The notes beneath the pieces are model-generated. The model was not told the origin of the DNA. It searched no databases and was given only the letters and a program-made list of their open reading frames with translations. DNA of 57,185 nucleotides, from the NCBI GenBank assembly GCA_045600225.1, contig JAZRXL010000032.1, forward strand, positions 1 through 57,185, read 5' to 3'. Origin of the DNA: UBA1181 sp045600225. GTDB lineage: Bacteria; Bacteroidota; Bacteroidia; Bacteroidales; Paludibacteraceae. The translations under genes were made by a program, and so were the position numbers. Shown piece after piece: positions 36,701-45,700 of this stretch (positions are counted from its first letter, which is position 1; each line of letters opens with the position of its first letter).

Positions 36701-39700
36701 TCACTGCAACAGGAAATATATGTCCTGAATTCATAAAATCATTCGACATTACAGTAGAGACTGCATCAGACCTCTCCATTACTCCATCTAAGACAATTGC
36801 CTGCAGCGGAGAAGAAATTGAGTTGATAGCAGATTTGGGCTTTGATGAGTCTTTGTCCTCATCAGTTACAGCTGCAACTCCTACTTCCTCCATTGAATGG
36901 CAATATTCAATAGATGGAACAGAGTTTAAAACCTTCGCTACTGGTTCAGAAGAAGTAAAATCTTTCCCGATTGGAAATTATTCGAAATACTATTTTAAGT
37001 TGAAAACGGCAGGTTCTGGCACTTGCCCTATCGTATTCTCACCAACAGCAATGGTAGAGGTAGAAGCACCTCTTTCTGTTACCTGGACTGACATCGACAA
37101 GGTGTGCGCTGGCACTGAAATTGAGTTTGTTTTCAACGGCATGACACAAGAAGAACTGGATAACCACACCTTTTCTTGGAAAAAAGATGGCGTTGAATTT
37201 GACACAAACCTTGAGACCTCTTTCTTCGTAACCGAGAGTGCAGAGTATGAGATAAGAATCACGGGAACTGCATGTCCTGACATTGTTCACACCTACTCTA
37301 TTGAGGCTCAACAACCAGCAGAACTTAACATTAGCGCAAATAAGGAAAAGATTTGTGCAGGAGAAAGCATAGACTTAACGATTGATTACGGAACCGCATC
37401 GTCATTAGTTTGGATAGCCGTTCCCCTTGATGATACAGACCGTGATGAGTTTAGCACCGAACTAACCACTACTAAGAGTGTTACTCCATCAAAAACAACG
37501 ATGTACTGGATTGAGGCGCCTGGCGATGAGATCTGTCCAAACACAGCCTACTCCGACTTCCTCATGATAGAGGTACAAGAACCGATAGACTTTACCGTCG
37601 AGGAGGTTCAACCCGTTATTTGCGATGGAACATCTGTTGAACTAAAAGCCACTCAAACAAGTGGCATACCTAATCAAATTACTTGGGAAAAGAATGGAGA
37701 GTTTCTCTCTTCTGAATATAGTCTAACCGATATTCCAACTGCACAAACCACATACGAACTTACAATTACGGGGGATGCATGTCCCAAAAAGAGCCACACT
37801 TTTGTAGTGGATATCGAAAAGGCAGATCAGTTGTCATTAACCGCTTCTAAAGATGAAGTGTGTGCAAGTAATCAAGTTACCCTTTCTGCCACCTATGGAG
37901 AATCAAATCTCTTAGAATGGGAGGTTTCAACCGATAATGGAATCACCTATACCTCATTTAGCACAGAACTAACTGAGCAGCAAATAGTATCTCCGCAAAC
38001 AACCTCACTTTATCGATTGAAGACGAAAGGAGAGGCTTGTCCTCAAGTGTTCTCCGAGTCCATCACTATTGCTGTGGAAGAGTCCATTGACGTAGAATTA
38101 GAGACTAACTCACAAACAATATGTGAAGGCTCATCTATTGAGTTGAAAGCAACTCAGACATCGGGTAAAGACAATGTGATTGTTTGGAAAAGAAACGGAG
38201 TTGAGTTTGCAAATGCATTAAACACAACAGACACACCGACAGAGACAACCAAGTATCAGTTGACGGTGTCCGGAAAAGTATGTAAACCGATCAACGAATC
38301 GGTAACAATCAAAGTAGAGAAAAAACCAAGTATCGATTTGAAGGTATCGGCAGAAGGTATCTGTGATGGAGGTGACCTTGAGTTAAGAGTTAACTACGAG
38401 GATTGCGAAGGAATAGCTTGGCAACGCAAATATATCTCCGAAACCGAATATACCACTTTCTCTACCTTTATGGGCTCCGTCTATCCAGACAAACCCAAAG
38501 AGACTGCCACCTATCGAATCATCTCAACCGACAACGAAGTATGCGAAGCCGTCTCTTCAGAGGAGAAGACTGTAGTCGTAGAGAAATATGGCAGACTAAA
38601 CTTACCTACAGACATTCTAAAAATCTGTCCTAACACAGAGGCAAAGATTGAAATCACACATAATGGTATTGAGAAGGAGCTATTCTCCTACGATGTAGAT
38701 ATCGCCAGCCCTACTCGATTGGAATGGGGAGTAGGAAGAGTCTTCCTTTATATTGCACCGCAACAAGAAACAAATTTAACCGTAGGTGTATCGCATAAAT
38801 ATTGCGAACAGAATAAAGAGTCTATGACAATTCAAATAGATGAGATTCCGACATTGGATATCAATCTAAACGGAGTAGATAGAATTTGCGAAGGTAACAA
38901 TGTAGCACTCTCCTCTTCATTCGAAAACCCAGCAAGCATTGTATGGTCGGCAAAGAGATCCAACCAGTCTGACTATGAAACATTTGCTATTGGTGTGAAT
39001 GAGGTGGCCCATACTCCTAGTGAGACAACCATTTATAAGATATCGGGTAGTAATGCAAACAACTGTCCTGCTGAAGATGTATACGCCACAGTGGTGGTTG
39101 ATAAGAAAGCAACCTTTAACACCCACGATCAGGTTATCTGCGAGGGAGACTCCACCCTGCTCATATTGTCTGATCTAAGCAACCACACATCCATAAAATG
39201 GAGCGCATCTGATGGTAATGCTATAAATGGAGAAGCTGTTGTTATGGTAACACCAACACAAACTACCACATATAATGTGGAGGTTGAAAATGGAGAATGT
39301 ACAACAGAAGGTGCAATTGAGGTAAAAGTAGTCTCGGCGCCACATATCATCGCTTGCGAAGAGATCTCAAACAAAACCTATCAGATTACAGCTGAATCAG
39401 AATTGTCTCCATTATCCTACGACTGGGGAGATGGCAGAGGCCAAACAGACTCCAATATCAAAGAGGACATTGTCTATGGAAAGAAGTACAATATCATTGT
39501 TTCAAATGAGGTATGCTCGACAACTTACGATCTAGAGACACCTGTCTACGACATCTACATACCAGAATATTTCATTCCTGAAGAAGAAGCTTCTTGGAAT
39601 ATTCAGAATCTCGACCGTTACAATGGTGCTACGGTACAAATTTTCGACCGTTATGGAAAGAAAATTGCAGAGTGGGACGAAAACGATCCTAACGGATGGG

Positions 39701-39807
39701 ATGGAACTTACAACGGACACGCAATGCCATCAACCGACTATTGGTATGTACTACACATAGCAGAGATTGATAGAATATACAATGGTCACTTTACTCTGAT
39801 TAGATAA
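33772..39807 (+). CDS. Giant repeat-rich surface protein with T9SS type B sorting domain
   Basis: The 2011-residue protein has a signal peptide (MKNISYKIIMLIGSLFLTLS...FS), two related N-terminal beta-sandwich modules starting NWNLVWREDFG (about 25) and LRTVWKENFG (about 404), each followed by a segment with a WQxSxDG motif, then about twelve Ig-like repeats of 75-100 residues. Each repeat opens with a Cys-Gly pattern such as ICAGESIDL, ICDGTSVEL or ICEGSSIEL. The C-terminus (PEYFIP, then VQIFDRYGKKIAEW and GWDGTYNG) is the T9SS type B, gliding-type sorting domain. It is probably exported and held on or near the cell surface, perhaps as an adhesin. Base 34560-35600 has different codon use from the rest. 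Confidence 0.9.
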   Translation: MKNISYKIIMLIGSLFLTLSAFSQNWNLVWREDFGVAEDTVIKNFADNTKTVPRHFFAEYESVPHYNSMGNIDYHEAGQYLGECATISDGSYGITNNVRWAYKRFASCKTDGGEHFVASKDHTGNKNGAMLVVNSEVGTGLPIYEQEIDFSLCDSREYKFVIYAASVTAYQDGGNANLELQVINKETGEEINTIKTGDIPFWPFDGWGEGKGEKGDVTATREWSEYSCTFTVNNGGTLLLRVINWGSGYNDFAIDDISLYRNDDVNVIEPVISSNTISEESTSIGSDCQFIASFKVPIEVLTSWKNIYDQVYFLWQRSTDDGFTWSNILSESGIEKRSVELEVSSEKPEVYRVIITGASTVALAEEQALYIAEHGGPKDGCSYFSISNTLAGVSPTPDCSFKEDLRTVWKENFGRIDSTEVRDFEGTSFSLYDKPTKEGVVAGNYAVTCAPDAALLKANYSWDGSISGYSASGKDMSKYMTDANNAFFYAVLPQEKNVTGETIVIDKVLSGPFCNCKNYLFSYRVICPNSWTTVELEARVMDGTRVIASQLAKLSGTGTPSWTRMMTSFSLPINYAGALHLQVVAKNDNTWDVPLAIDDLSLAICSETIGEASLGIDGDDSLFSYGPFDCNDHLEKHFVQLFAPDWDEEGTYYIGWQTSSDGVNWKRINGSSRKVDYDNPEGGLLMYRAILSKSETVVNEIAEKGASTDPCDTYLITDPVSITCKKSGCRKPELDFKFGPGSTLCESEAGKPFHAFQFEQTNSVKIDSVIWFSKSLTESKWTKVDSQNNPEQLSHTIAIPTETTQYLYMAASFSEDSICVSDSMIYTLNIAPKPELSLGADKESICYGSSVKLTAKGKNASSLLWIYDEETVKETPNPSSVIEEDLTYSPEKSGRFFLFAPSEGACPDTYSDTIQIEVEMPMDYTITPIPTAICAGNSIDLTATKIAGDALSEVWTKNGDVISTTTDIPTENTTYVFTATGNICPEFIKSFDITVETASDLSITPSKTIACSGEEIELIADLGFDESLSSSVTAATPTSSIEWQYSIDGTEFKTFATGSEEVKSFPIGNYSKYYFKLKTAGSGTCPIVFSPTAMVEVEAPLSVTWTDIDKVCAGTEIEFVFNGMTQEELDNHTFSWKKDGVEFDTNLETSFFVTESAEYEIRITGTACPDIVHTYSIEAQQPAELNISANKEKICAGESIDLTIDYGTASSLVWIAVPLDDTDRDEFSTELTTTKSVTPSKTTMYWIEAPGDEICPNTAYSDFLMIEVQEPIDFTVEEVQPVICDGTSVELKATQTSGIPNQITWEKNGEFLSSEYSLTDIPTAQTTYELTITGDACPKKSHTFVVDIEKADQLSLTASKDEVCASNQVTLSATYGESNLLEWEVSTDNGITYTSFSTELTEQQIVSPQTTSLYRLKTKGEACPQVFSESITIAVEESIDVELETNSQTICEGSSIELKATQTSGKDNVIVWKRNGVEFANALNTTDTPTETTKYQLTVSGKVCKPINESVTIKVEKKPSIDLKVSAEGICDGGDLELRVNYEDCEGIAWQRKYISETEYTTFSTFMGSVYPDKPKETATYRIISTDNEVCEAVSSEEKTVVVEKYGRLNLPTDILKICPNTEAKIEITHNGIEKELFSYDVDIASPTRLEWGVGRVFLYIAPQQETNLTVGVSHKYCEQNKESMTIQIDEIPTLDINLNGVDRICEGNNVALSSSFENPASIVWSAKRSNQSDYETFAIGVNEVAHTPSETTIYKISGSNANNCPAEDVYATVVVDKKATFNTHDQVICEGDSTLLILSDLSNHTSIKWSASDGNAINGEAVVMVTPTQTTTYNVEVENGECTTEGAIEVKVVSAPHIIACEEISNKTYQITAESELSPLSYDWGDGRGQTDSNIKEDIVYGKKYNIIVSNEVCSTTYDLETPVYDIYIPEYFIPEEEASWNIQNLDRYNGATVQIFDRYGKKIAEWDENDPNGWDGTYNGHAMPSTDYWYVLHIAEIDRIYNGHFTLIR

Positions 39808-39834
39808 CATATATCAACTACGTAATAAACCAAC

Positions 39835-39878
39835 ATAGGGGAAGATGTTCCAAAATTGGACATCCTCCCCTATTTTAT
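39835..39878 (+). terminator. Terminator of the giant surface protein gene
   Basis: ATAGGGGAAGATGTTCCA and TGGACATCCTCCCCTAT form a long, almost complete stem with one mismatch and one bulge around a four-base AAAT loop. TTTTATT follows. It lies 28 bases after the stop. Confidence 0.75.
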
Positions 39879-39923
39879 TGTAGATTTTTACAATAAGCAG
39901 ATACCTAACTCGTTTTTTCTATG

Positions 39924-39931
39924 TATCTTTG
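39924..39931 (+). promoter_or_regulatory. -7 element before the MraY/WecA-like gene
   Basis: TATCTTTG matches TAnnTTTG fully and lies just after the terminator at 39835-39878. I see no TTTG at the expected upstream distance. The leader to the TTG start at 40008 would be about 70 bases. Confidence 0.45.
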
Positions 39932-40007
39932 TGCAAATTTTGATAGATTTAGAGAGTAATAGTTTTTTGATTATATAGAATCAAATCACGAACTTAAATA
40001 ACAAAAA

Positions 40008-41132
40008 TTGATTTCTTTACTTACAATTACATCTTGGCAGACCAATGCTTTTATTGCATTCCTTTTGAGTGCGATATTTTCGGGTTTTATCATTCCCAAG
40101 ATCCTATTGATCGCATTTCGTAGAAATCTATTTGACGAACCTGATGAGCGTAAAATTCATCACAGTACCGTTCCTCGCTTAGGAGGTATGGCGTTTGAAC
40201 CTGTTATCATCTTCTGTCTATTCTTCCTTTTATTTTTCGACTTACTCTCAGGTCAGACATTGTTATTAGACGAATTCGGAGATAACATTTTAGAGTTGTC
40301 TGCAGGTATTTGCGGACTGATACTGCTCTATCTGATAGGTATTGCCGACGATTTGATTGGTGTGAAATATGGTGCCAAATTAGTAGTACAGTTTATATGT
40401 GCAATAATGTTTGTATCCGCGGGTCTTTACATAGACAATATGCATGGCTTGTTTGGCCTTGATCTGTTGCCTATATGGTTTGCAGTTCCGGCATCAGTCC
40501 TACTGATAGTATTCATCATCAATGCAATGAACCTGATTGATGGAATTGACGGATTGGCTTCTGGATTAAGTGCTGTTGCCTTTATCTATTTTGGTGTATA
40601 TTTTCAAATGATTCATGAATACGCCTACTCTTTAATTGCTTTTTCTACATTGGGTACTGTGGTTCCTTTCTTCTATTTCAACGTGTTTGGGAAAGCAGAG
40701 AAACAACAAAAGATCTTTATGGGAGATACTGGATCTCTGACCATTGGTATTATCTTGTGTCTGTTAAGCATCAAACTTGCCAATTCACATTCAGAGGAGA
40801 CAATGGAGGGCAATTCACTCGCTATTGCTTTTGCTCCGATGGCAATTCCTTGTATCGATGTGGTTCGCGTATTTCTACACAGACTGAAGTTTAGACTTAG
40901 TCCGTTTATGCCAGATCAAAGCCACATCCACCATAAATTTTTAAAAATTGGTTTTTCACAAAGAGCAGCGATGATTACCATATTGATAATCTCTACTCTT
41001 TGTACTCTATTTATCGCATTTGGATCGAGATACATAAACATAAACATTTTGGTTATCTTGGTTGTCTTGCTTTACACTTTAGGTAACTGTTGGTTCTCTA
41101 AGGAGATTCGTAAAAGAGGCATCGATTGGTAA
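40008..41132 (+). CDS. WecA/MraY-family polyprenyl-phosphate sugar-1-phosphate transferase
   Basis: The 374-residue, about 11-helix membrane enzyme links a sugar-1-phosphate from a UDP-sugar to undecaprenyl phosphate, the first step of a surface glycan. Family motifs are present: LGGMAFEP, DDLIGVKYGAK, NAMNLIDGIDGLASG, FMGDTGSL and the His-rich HIHHKF. Peptidoglycan MraY usually sits in a cell-wall gene cluster, so this lone copy more likely serves a WecA-like role in O-antigen or capsule. The start is TTG; no ATG lies in frame before the first helix, so TTG is needed to keep it. Confidence 0.92.
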   Translation: MISLLTITSWQTNAFIAFLLSAIFSGFIIPKILLIAFRRNLFDEPDERKIHHSTVPRLGGMAFEPVIIFCLFFLLFFDLLSGQTLLLDEFGDNILELSAGICGLILLYLIGIADDLIGVKYGAKLVVQFICAIMFVSAGLYIDNMHGLFGLDLLPIWFAVPASVLLIVFIINAMNLIDGIDGLASGLSAVAFIYFGVYFQMIHEYAYSLIAFSTLGTVVPFFYFNVFGKAEKQQKIFMGDTGSLTIGIILCLLSIKLANSHSEETMEGNSLAIAFAPMAIPCIDVVRVFLHRLKFRLSPFMPDQSHIHHKFLKIGFSQRAAMITILIISTLCTLFIAFGSRYININILVILVVLLYTLGNCWFSKEIRKRGIDW

Positions 41133-41185
41133 ACAATCAACAAGGATAATCTTCCCTTTTGTACCCAATTTCTTTTTATCGTGTT

Positions 41186-42127
41186 ATGACTAAAAAAACA
41201 TGTATATCCATAGCATGTATATGCTTGCTTATCTTTATTGTCTTATTCTTTTGCAATAGAAGAACAGAATGCAAAAATATGTATGCAGAACCAAGTTATT
41301 GGTACGACAATGGGAAAGAGATAGACGAAACACTTGCAGATGTGTTTTACATCCTACCTACATGTGTCTTCGACTGGGCAGATTCAACTGGCAAAGTATG
41401 CCACTACGCTTCACTTACCGATAGTGTTCAAAGGAGTGCAATGTTGCCTTCCTATCAATTAGCAGACAAGATATTCGCCGATAGCGCTAATTTCTTTGCT
41501 CCATACTATCGCCATATTTCACTCAACACATGGATGGAGGGGGAAGAGACCGTAAAAGAACGTTTCCCTTATGCTATGAACGATATTCGAGAAGCGTTCA
41601 GATATTATCTAAAAGAGAAAAACAATGGACGTCCGTTCGTTTTAGCAGGATTTAGTCAAGGGGCTAAATGTGTGGTGGAACTCATAAAAGAGATGGATCA
41701 AGAGACAGCTTCTCGCATGATTGCAGCCTATGTGTGCGGATATAGAGTAACAGCAGAGGACACTTGCAAGACCACCTTCATACGTGCTGCCCAAAGGTTC
41801 AACGACACAGGTGTAACTATTGTTTACAATACGGTAGGTAGAGAGCAAGCTACCACAGCAATCCTCGTTGAAGGAAATGTGATGGCCATCAACCCTGCAT
41901 CGTGGACAACCGACACCCTACCTCATTCTTTAAATGACTCAATAACCATCCGTCTGTGCCATCAATTAAACAACACTCTCATAGCCGATGGCATTCATTC
42001 AGAAGATTGTTTCGTGGAAAGCTTAGAGAGCCTTTTCCCCATAGGAAATTACCATTTATTAGAGTTAACCCTTTACCAAGACAAACTGCAGGATAATGTA
42101 AAGGAACGCATCAAAGCATATAAGTAA
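41186..42127 (+). CDS. DUF3089 alpha/beta-hydrolase-like protein, membrane-anchored
   Basis: I start it at the ATG at 41186 (MTKKTCISIACICLL), giving 313 residues; the TTG at 41159 adds nine residues with no support. An N-terminal hydrophobic signal or anchor (about 5-22) ends in Cys, and the rest should be in the periplasm. LAGFSQGAK holds a GxSxG nucleophile elbow as in alpha/beta hydrolases, and DUF3089 members share this region with YILPTCVFDW near the start. Substrate unknown. It begins 53 bases after the glycan-initiation gene and may be read with it. Confidence 0.82.
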   Translation: MTKKTCISIACICLLIFIVLFFCNRRTECKNMYAEPSYWYDNGKEIDETLADVFYILPTCVFDWADSTGKVCHYASLTDSVQRSAMLPSYQLADKIFADSANFFAPYYRHISLNTWMEGEETVKERFPYAMNDIREAFRYYLKEKNNGRPFVLAGFSQGAKCVVELIKEMDQETASRMIAAYVCGYRVTAEDTCKTTFIRAAQRFNDTGVTIVYNTVGREQATTAILVEGNVMAINPASWTTDTLPHSLNDSITIRLCHQLNNTLIADGIHSEDCFVESLESLFPIGNYHLLELTLYQDKLQDNVKERIKAYK

Positions 42128-42321
42128 ATATATATATTATAGATCTCTTTCAACGAATCACGTTTCCCTATCAATTTCTGAATCGTCACCTCAATCTTGA
42201 AACTTATTCTTGAAATAGCCAAGCTATTTAGCTCGATTTATACTGGGACAAGACGAGCCATTAGATAAGATCACTCTATACAGGCCTGCCTCAGAAGGAT
42301 ATTAAAAAATTATGGCAACAT

Positions 42322-42358
42322 AAAAAAAGGACAGAAGTACGATAAAGTACCTCTGCCC
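42322..42358 (-). terminator. Terminator of the ppnP gene
   Basis: On the minus strand GGGCAGAGGTAC and GTACTTCTGTCC pair over 12 positions, with two G-U pairs, around the loop TTTATC. TTTTTTT follows directly. It lies 18 bases after the stop. Confidence 0.85.
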
Positions 42359-42376
42359 CATTTTTATAACATACAA

Positions 42377-42658
42377 TTATTTATACAAGCACAAATAAGG
42401 AGTGTCTTCAGTACATTTTACTTTGTACTTAACATCCTTTGCAACTACAAAAGATTCAAACTTCTTATATGTCTTCCACTCTGTCTCTCCTGGTTGTTGG
42501 ATAGTTAGCGCACCAGAGATAACAGTCATAATCTCTACTGTAGATGTACCAAATTCATACTCACCTGCAGCCATAATACCTACGGTTGCCTTTCCCTCTG
42601 CTCCATTTAGTGCCATAGACACTACATCGCCATTGAAATATTCGTTTACCTTAAACAT
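42377..42658 (-). CDS. ppnP: Pyrimidine/purine nucleoside phosphorylase
   Basis: This 93-residue cupin protein matches the YaiE/PpnP family (DUF1255) over its full length: MFKVNEYFNGDV, GxMxxGEYEFGT, and a closing CxYLCLYK-like end. PpnP cleaves nucleosides with phosphate to base and ribose-1-phosphate with broad specificity, in nucleotide salvage. It follows purL on the same strand with a terminator between them, so it is expressed partly by read-through or from a promoter I cannot identify. Both genes concern purines. Confidence 0.93.
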   Translation of the reverse strand: MFKVNEYFNGDVVSMALNGAEGKATVGIMAAGEYEFGTSTVEIMTVISGALTIQQPGETEWKTYKKFESFVVAKDVKYKVKCTEDTPYLCLYK

Positions 42659-42681
42659 AACTATATTGTATTAAAAATGAA

Positions 42682-42711
42682 AGAAGCGCAACCCTTAGCG
42701 GTTGCGCTTCT
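42682..42711 (-). terminator. Terminator between purL and ppnP
   Basis: AGAAGCGCAACC and GGTTGCGCTTCT form a perfect 12-pair stem with a six-base loop. On the minus strand it continues TTCATTTTTAA, a broken T-run. It stands 9 bases beyond the purL stop and about 24 before ppnP, so it may attenuate rather than stop transcription. Confidence 0.75.
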
Positions 42712-42720
42712 CTAAAAATA

Positions 42721-45700
42721 TTATTTGTTTTTCTCAATCCACTTACGAGCATTTACAAATGCCTCTAGCCAAGGGGTTACTTCATCCTCTGCCTTTCGAT
42801 CTGCTGGATAGTAAGCCCATTGCCATGGGAAGATAGCACGCTCCAAGTGTGGCATCATAGCCAAATGACGACCATCCTTAGAACATACACCTGCTACGTT
42901 ATACATAGATCCGTTTGGATTTGCAGGATATCCCTCATATGTATACTTAGCTATTACATTGTATTCGCTTTCAGCATAAGGGAAGTCGAACTTACCCTCT
43001 CCGTGAGCCACCCAAACGCCCAACTTGCTACCCGACAAAGAACCAAACATTACTGAATTGTTCTCAGGGATGGTCAAACCAACGAAGTTAGACTCAAACT
43101 TGTGAGAATTGTTGTGCAACATCTTGTGCTTCTTGTCATGCTCTGGGTAAAGCAACTCCAACTCTGCCATCAACTGACATCCGTTGCAGATACCCAAACT
43201 TAACGTATCTTTTCTTGCATAGAACTTATCCAGTGTCTCTTTTGCCTTAGCACTGTAGCGGAAACCGCCAGCCCATCCTTTAGCAGAACCCAATACATCC
43301 GAGTTAGAGAATCCTCCACAGAAGACAATCATATTGACATCCTCTAATGTCTCACGACCAGAAGTCAAGTCTGTCATATGAACATCCTTCACATCAAATC
43401 CAGCCAAGTATAGTGAATAAGCCATCTCACGCTCTCCGTTTGTACCCTTCTCACGAATGATAGCAGCCTTGATACCTGAACGACCCTTACGATCTGCTGT
43501 CAAGCCCATCTTAGACAACTTACCTGAGAAAGAACTGTTGAACTTAACTTGAAGCGGTTGATTCTTGTAGTTCTCATAACGTTCCTTAGCACATGTCTCT
43601 CCACTTTGCTTGCGATCCAATAGGTAAGATGACTTGTACCATACATCACGCAAAGCATCGATGTCAAATACCTCTTTCTTACCATCCTTCTCAACAACAA
43701 TTTGACGATCGTCAGAAGGAACGGCAATCTTAGCAAAACCAACACCTGCATCATGAAGGATCTTTTCAACTTCGGAAGTCTTCTCAACCTGAATCAAGAC
43801 ACCTGGATTCTCAGAGAACAAGATCTTAACCAAATCCTTCTCAGCGATATCCTTCAAATTAACCTTCAAACCTCCCTTGGTATTAGCGAAACACATCTCC
43901 AACAAAGCAGTAATCATACCACCCTCTGAGATATCGTGTCCTGCCAAGATCAAATCTTTATTGATCAACTCTTGGATGGTCTCAAATGCATCTGCAAAGT
44001 AAGAAGCATCTTGCACTGTAGGAACCTCATCACCTACCTTATTCAAAGTAGCAGCAAGAGCAGAACCTCCTAATTTCAATGAATCGAACGAGAAGTCGAT
44101 ATGATAGATAACAGAGTCTTTCTTATCAGCCAATACCGGAGAAACAATGCGGCGAATATCAGAAACCTCAGCACCTGCCGAAATGATCACTGTTCCTGGT
44201 GAGTAAACCTTATCTTGACCATATTTTTGAGTCATTGACAAAGAGTCTTTTCCTGTTGGGATATTTACACCCAATTCACATGCGAAATCACTACATGCTT
44301 CAACTGCTTTGTACAAACGAGCATCCTCTCCTGGATTCTTACAAGGCCACATCCAGTTAGCACTCAAAGATACGCTTTCAAGTCCATCTTGCAATGGAGC
44401 CCAAACAATATTTGTCAAGGCCTCAGAGATAGCAAGAACCGAACCTGCAGCAGGATCTACCAAAGCAGCAGCAGGAGCGTGACCAATAGAAGTAGCGATA
44501 CCGCTCTTTCCTCTATAGTCTAATGCAACAGCACCCAAATCGCTCAATGGCAACTGAAGTTCTCCAGCACATTGTTGACGAGCGATCTTTCCTGTTACGG
44601 AACGGTCTACCTTGTTTGTCAACCAATCCTTACAAGCAACAGACTCTAATTGAAGAACATCCTTAACATAGTCTTGGATCTTTTTATCATCTGTTTGAAC
44701 AGCAGCAAACTTCTCATCTACAGTATTATCCGTGATAACTGTACGAGGTGGCTTACCAATCATATAGTCCAAACGAAGGTTGATTGGTTGATCACCGTTT
44801 GCACGTTCAAATACGAACTGCATATCATTAGTAGTTTCACCTACAACATACATAGGAGCACGCTCACGATCAGCAATTCTATTAATGAGTTCAATATCCT
44901 TATCTTTTACCAAGAATCCCATACGCTCTTGGCTCTCATTTCCGATAATCTCCTTATCTGACAAAGTAGGGTCACCGATAGGCAACTTATCCATATCGAT
45001 CTTACCTCCCGTTGCCTCTACCAACTCAGACAAACAGTTCAAGTGTCCACCTGCACCATGGTCGTGAATAGATACGATAGGGTTATTATCAGACTCTGCC
45101 AATGTACGGATTACGTTAGAAACACGTTTTTGCATTTCAGGGTTTGCACGTTGAACAGCGTTCAACTCGATAGCATTTGAGTATTGACCAGTTTCTACTG
45201 AAGAAACGGCACCACCACCCATACCGATACGATAGTTATCACCACCCATGACAACCACCTTCTCTCCTGGCTCTGGATCACCCTTTAGACTATCTTTTTG
45301 TTTTGCGAATCCAACACCACCAGCCAACATGATTACCTTATCGAAGGCATACTTCTTATTGTTCTCCGCGTGCTCGAAAGTAAGCAATGAACCACAGATA
45401 AGCGGTTGACCAAACTTGTTACCAAAGTCACTCGCACCATTTGAAGCCTTGATCAAGATCTGCTCTGGGGTTTGATACAACCATTTACGAGGATCCAAAA
45501 CATCTTCCCAGTGGCGACCTGGAGCTGTACGAGGATATGATGTCATATACACAGCAGTACCAGCGATAGGCAAACTTGCCTTACCACCACCAAGACGATC
45601 GCGGATCTCACCTCCAGTACCAGTTGCAGCACCATTGAAAGGCTCAACCGTAGTTGGGAAGTTGTGAGTCTCTGCCTTCAAAGAGATAACAGACTTAATC

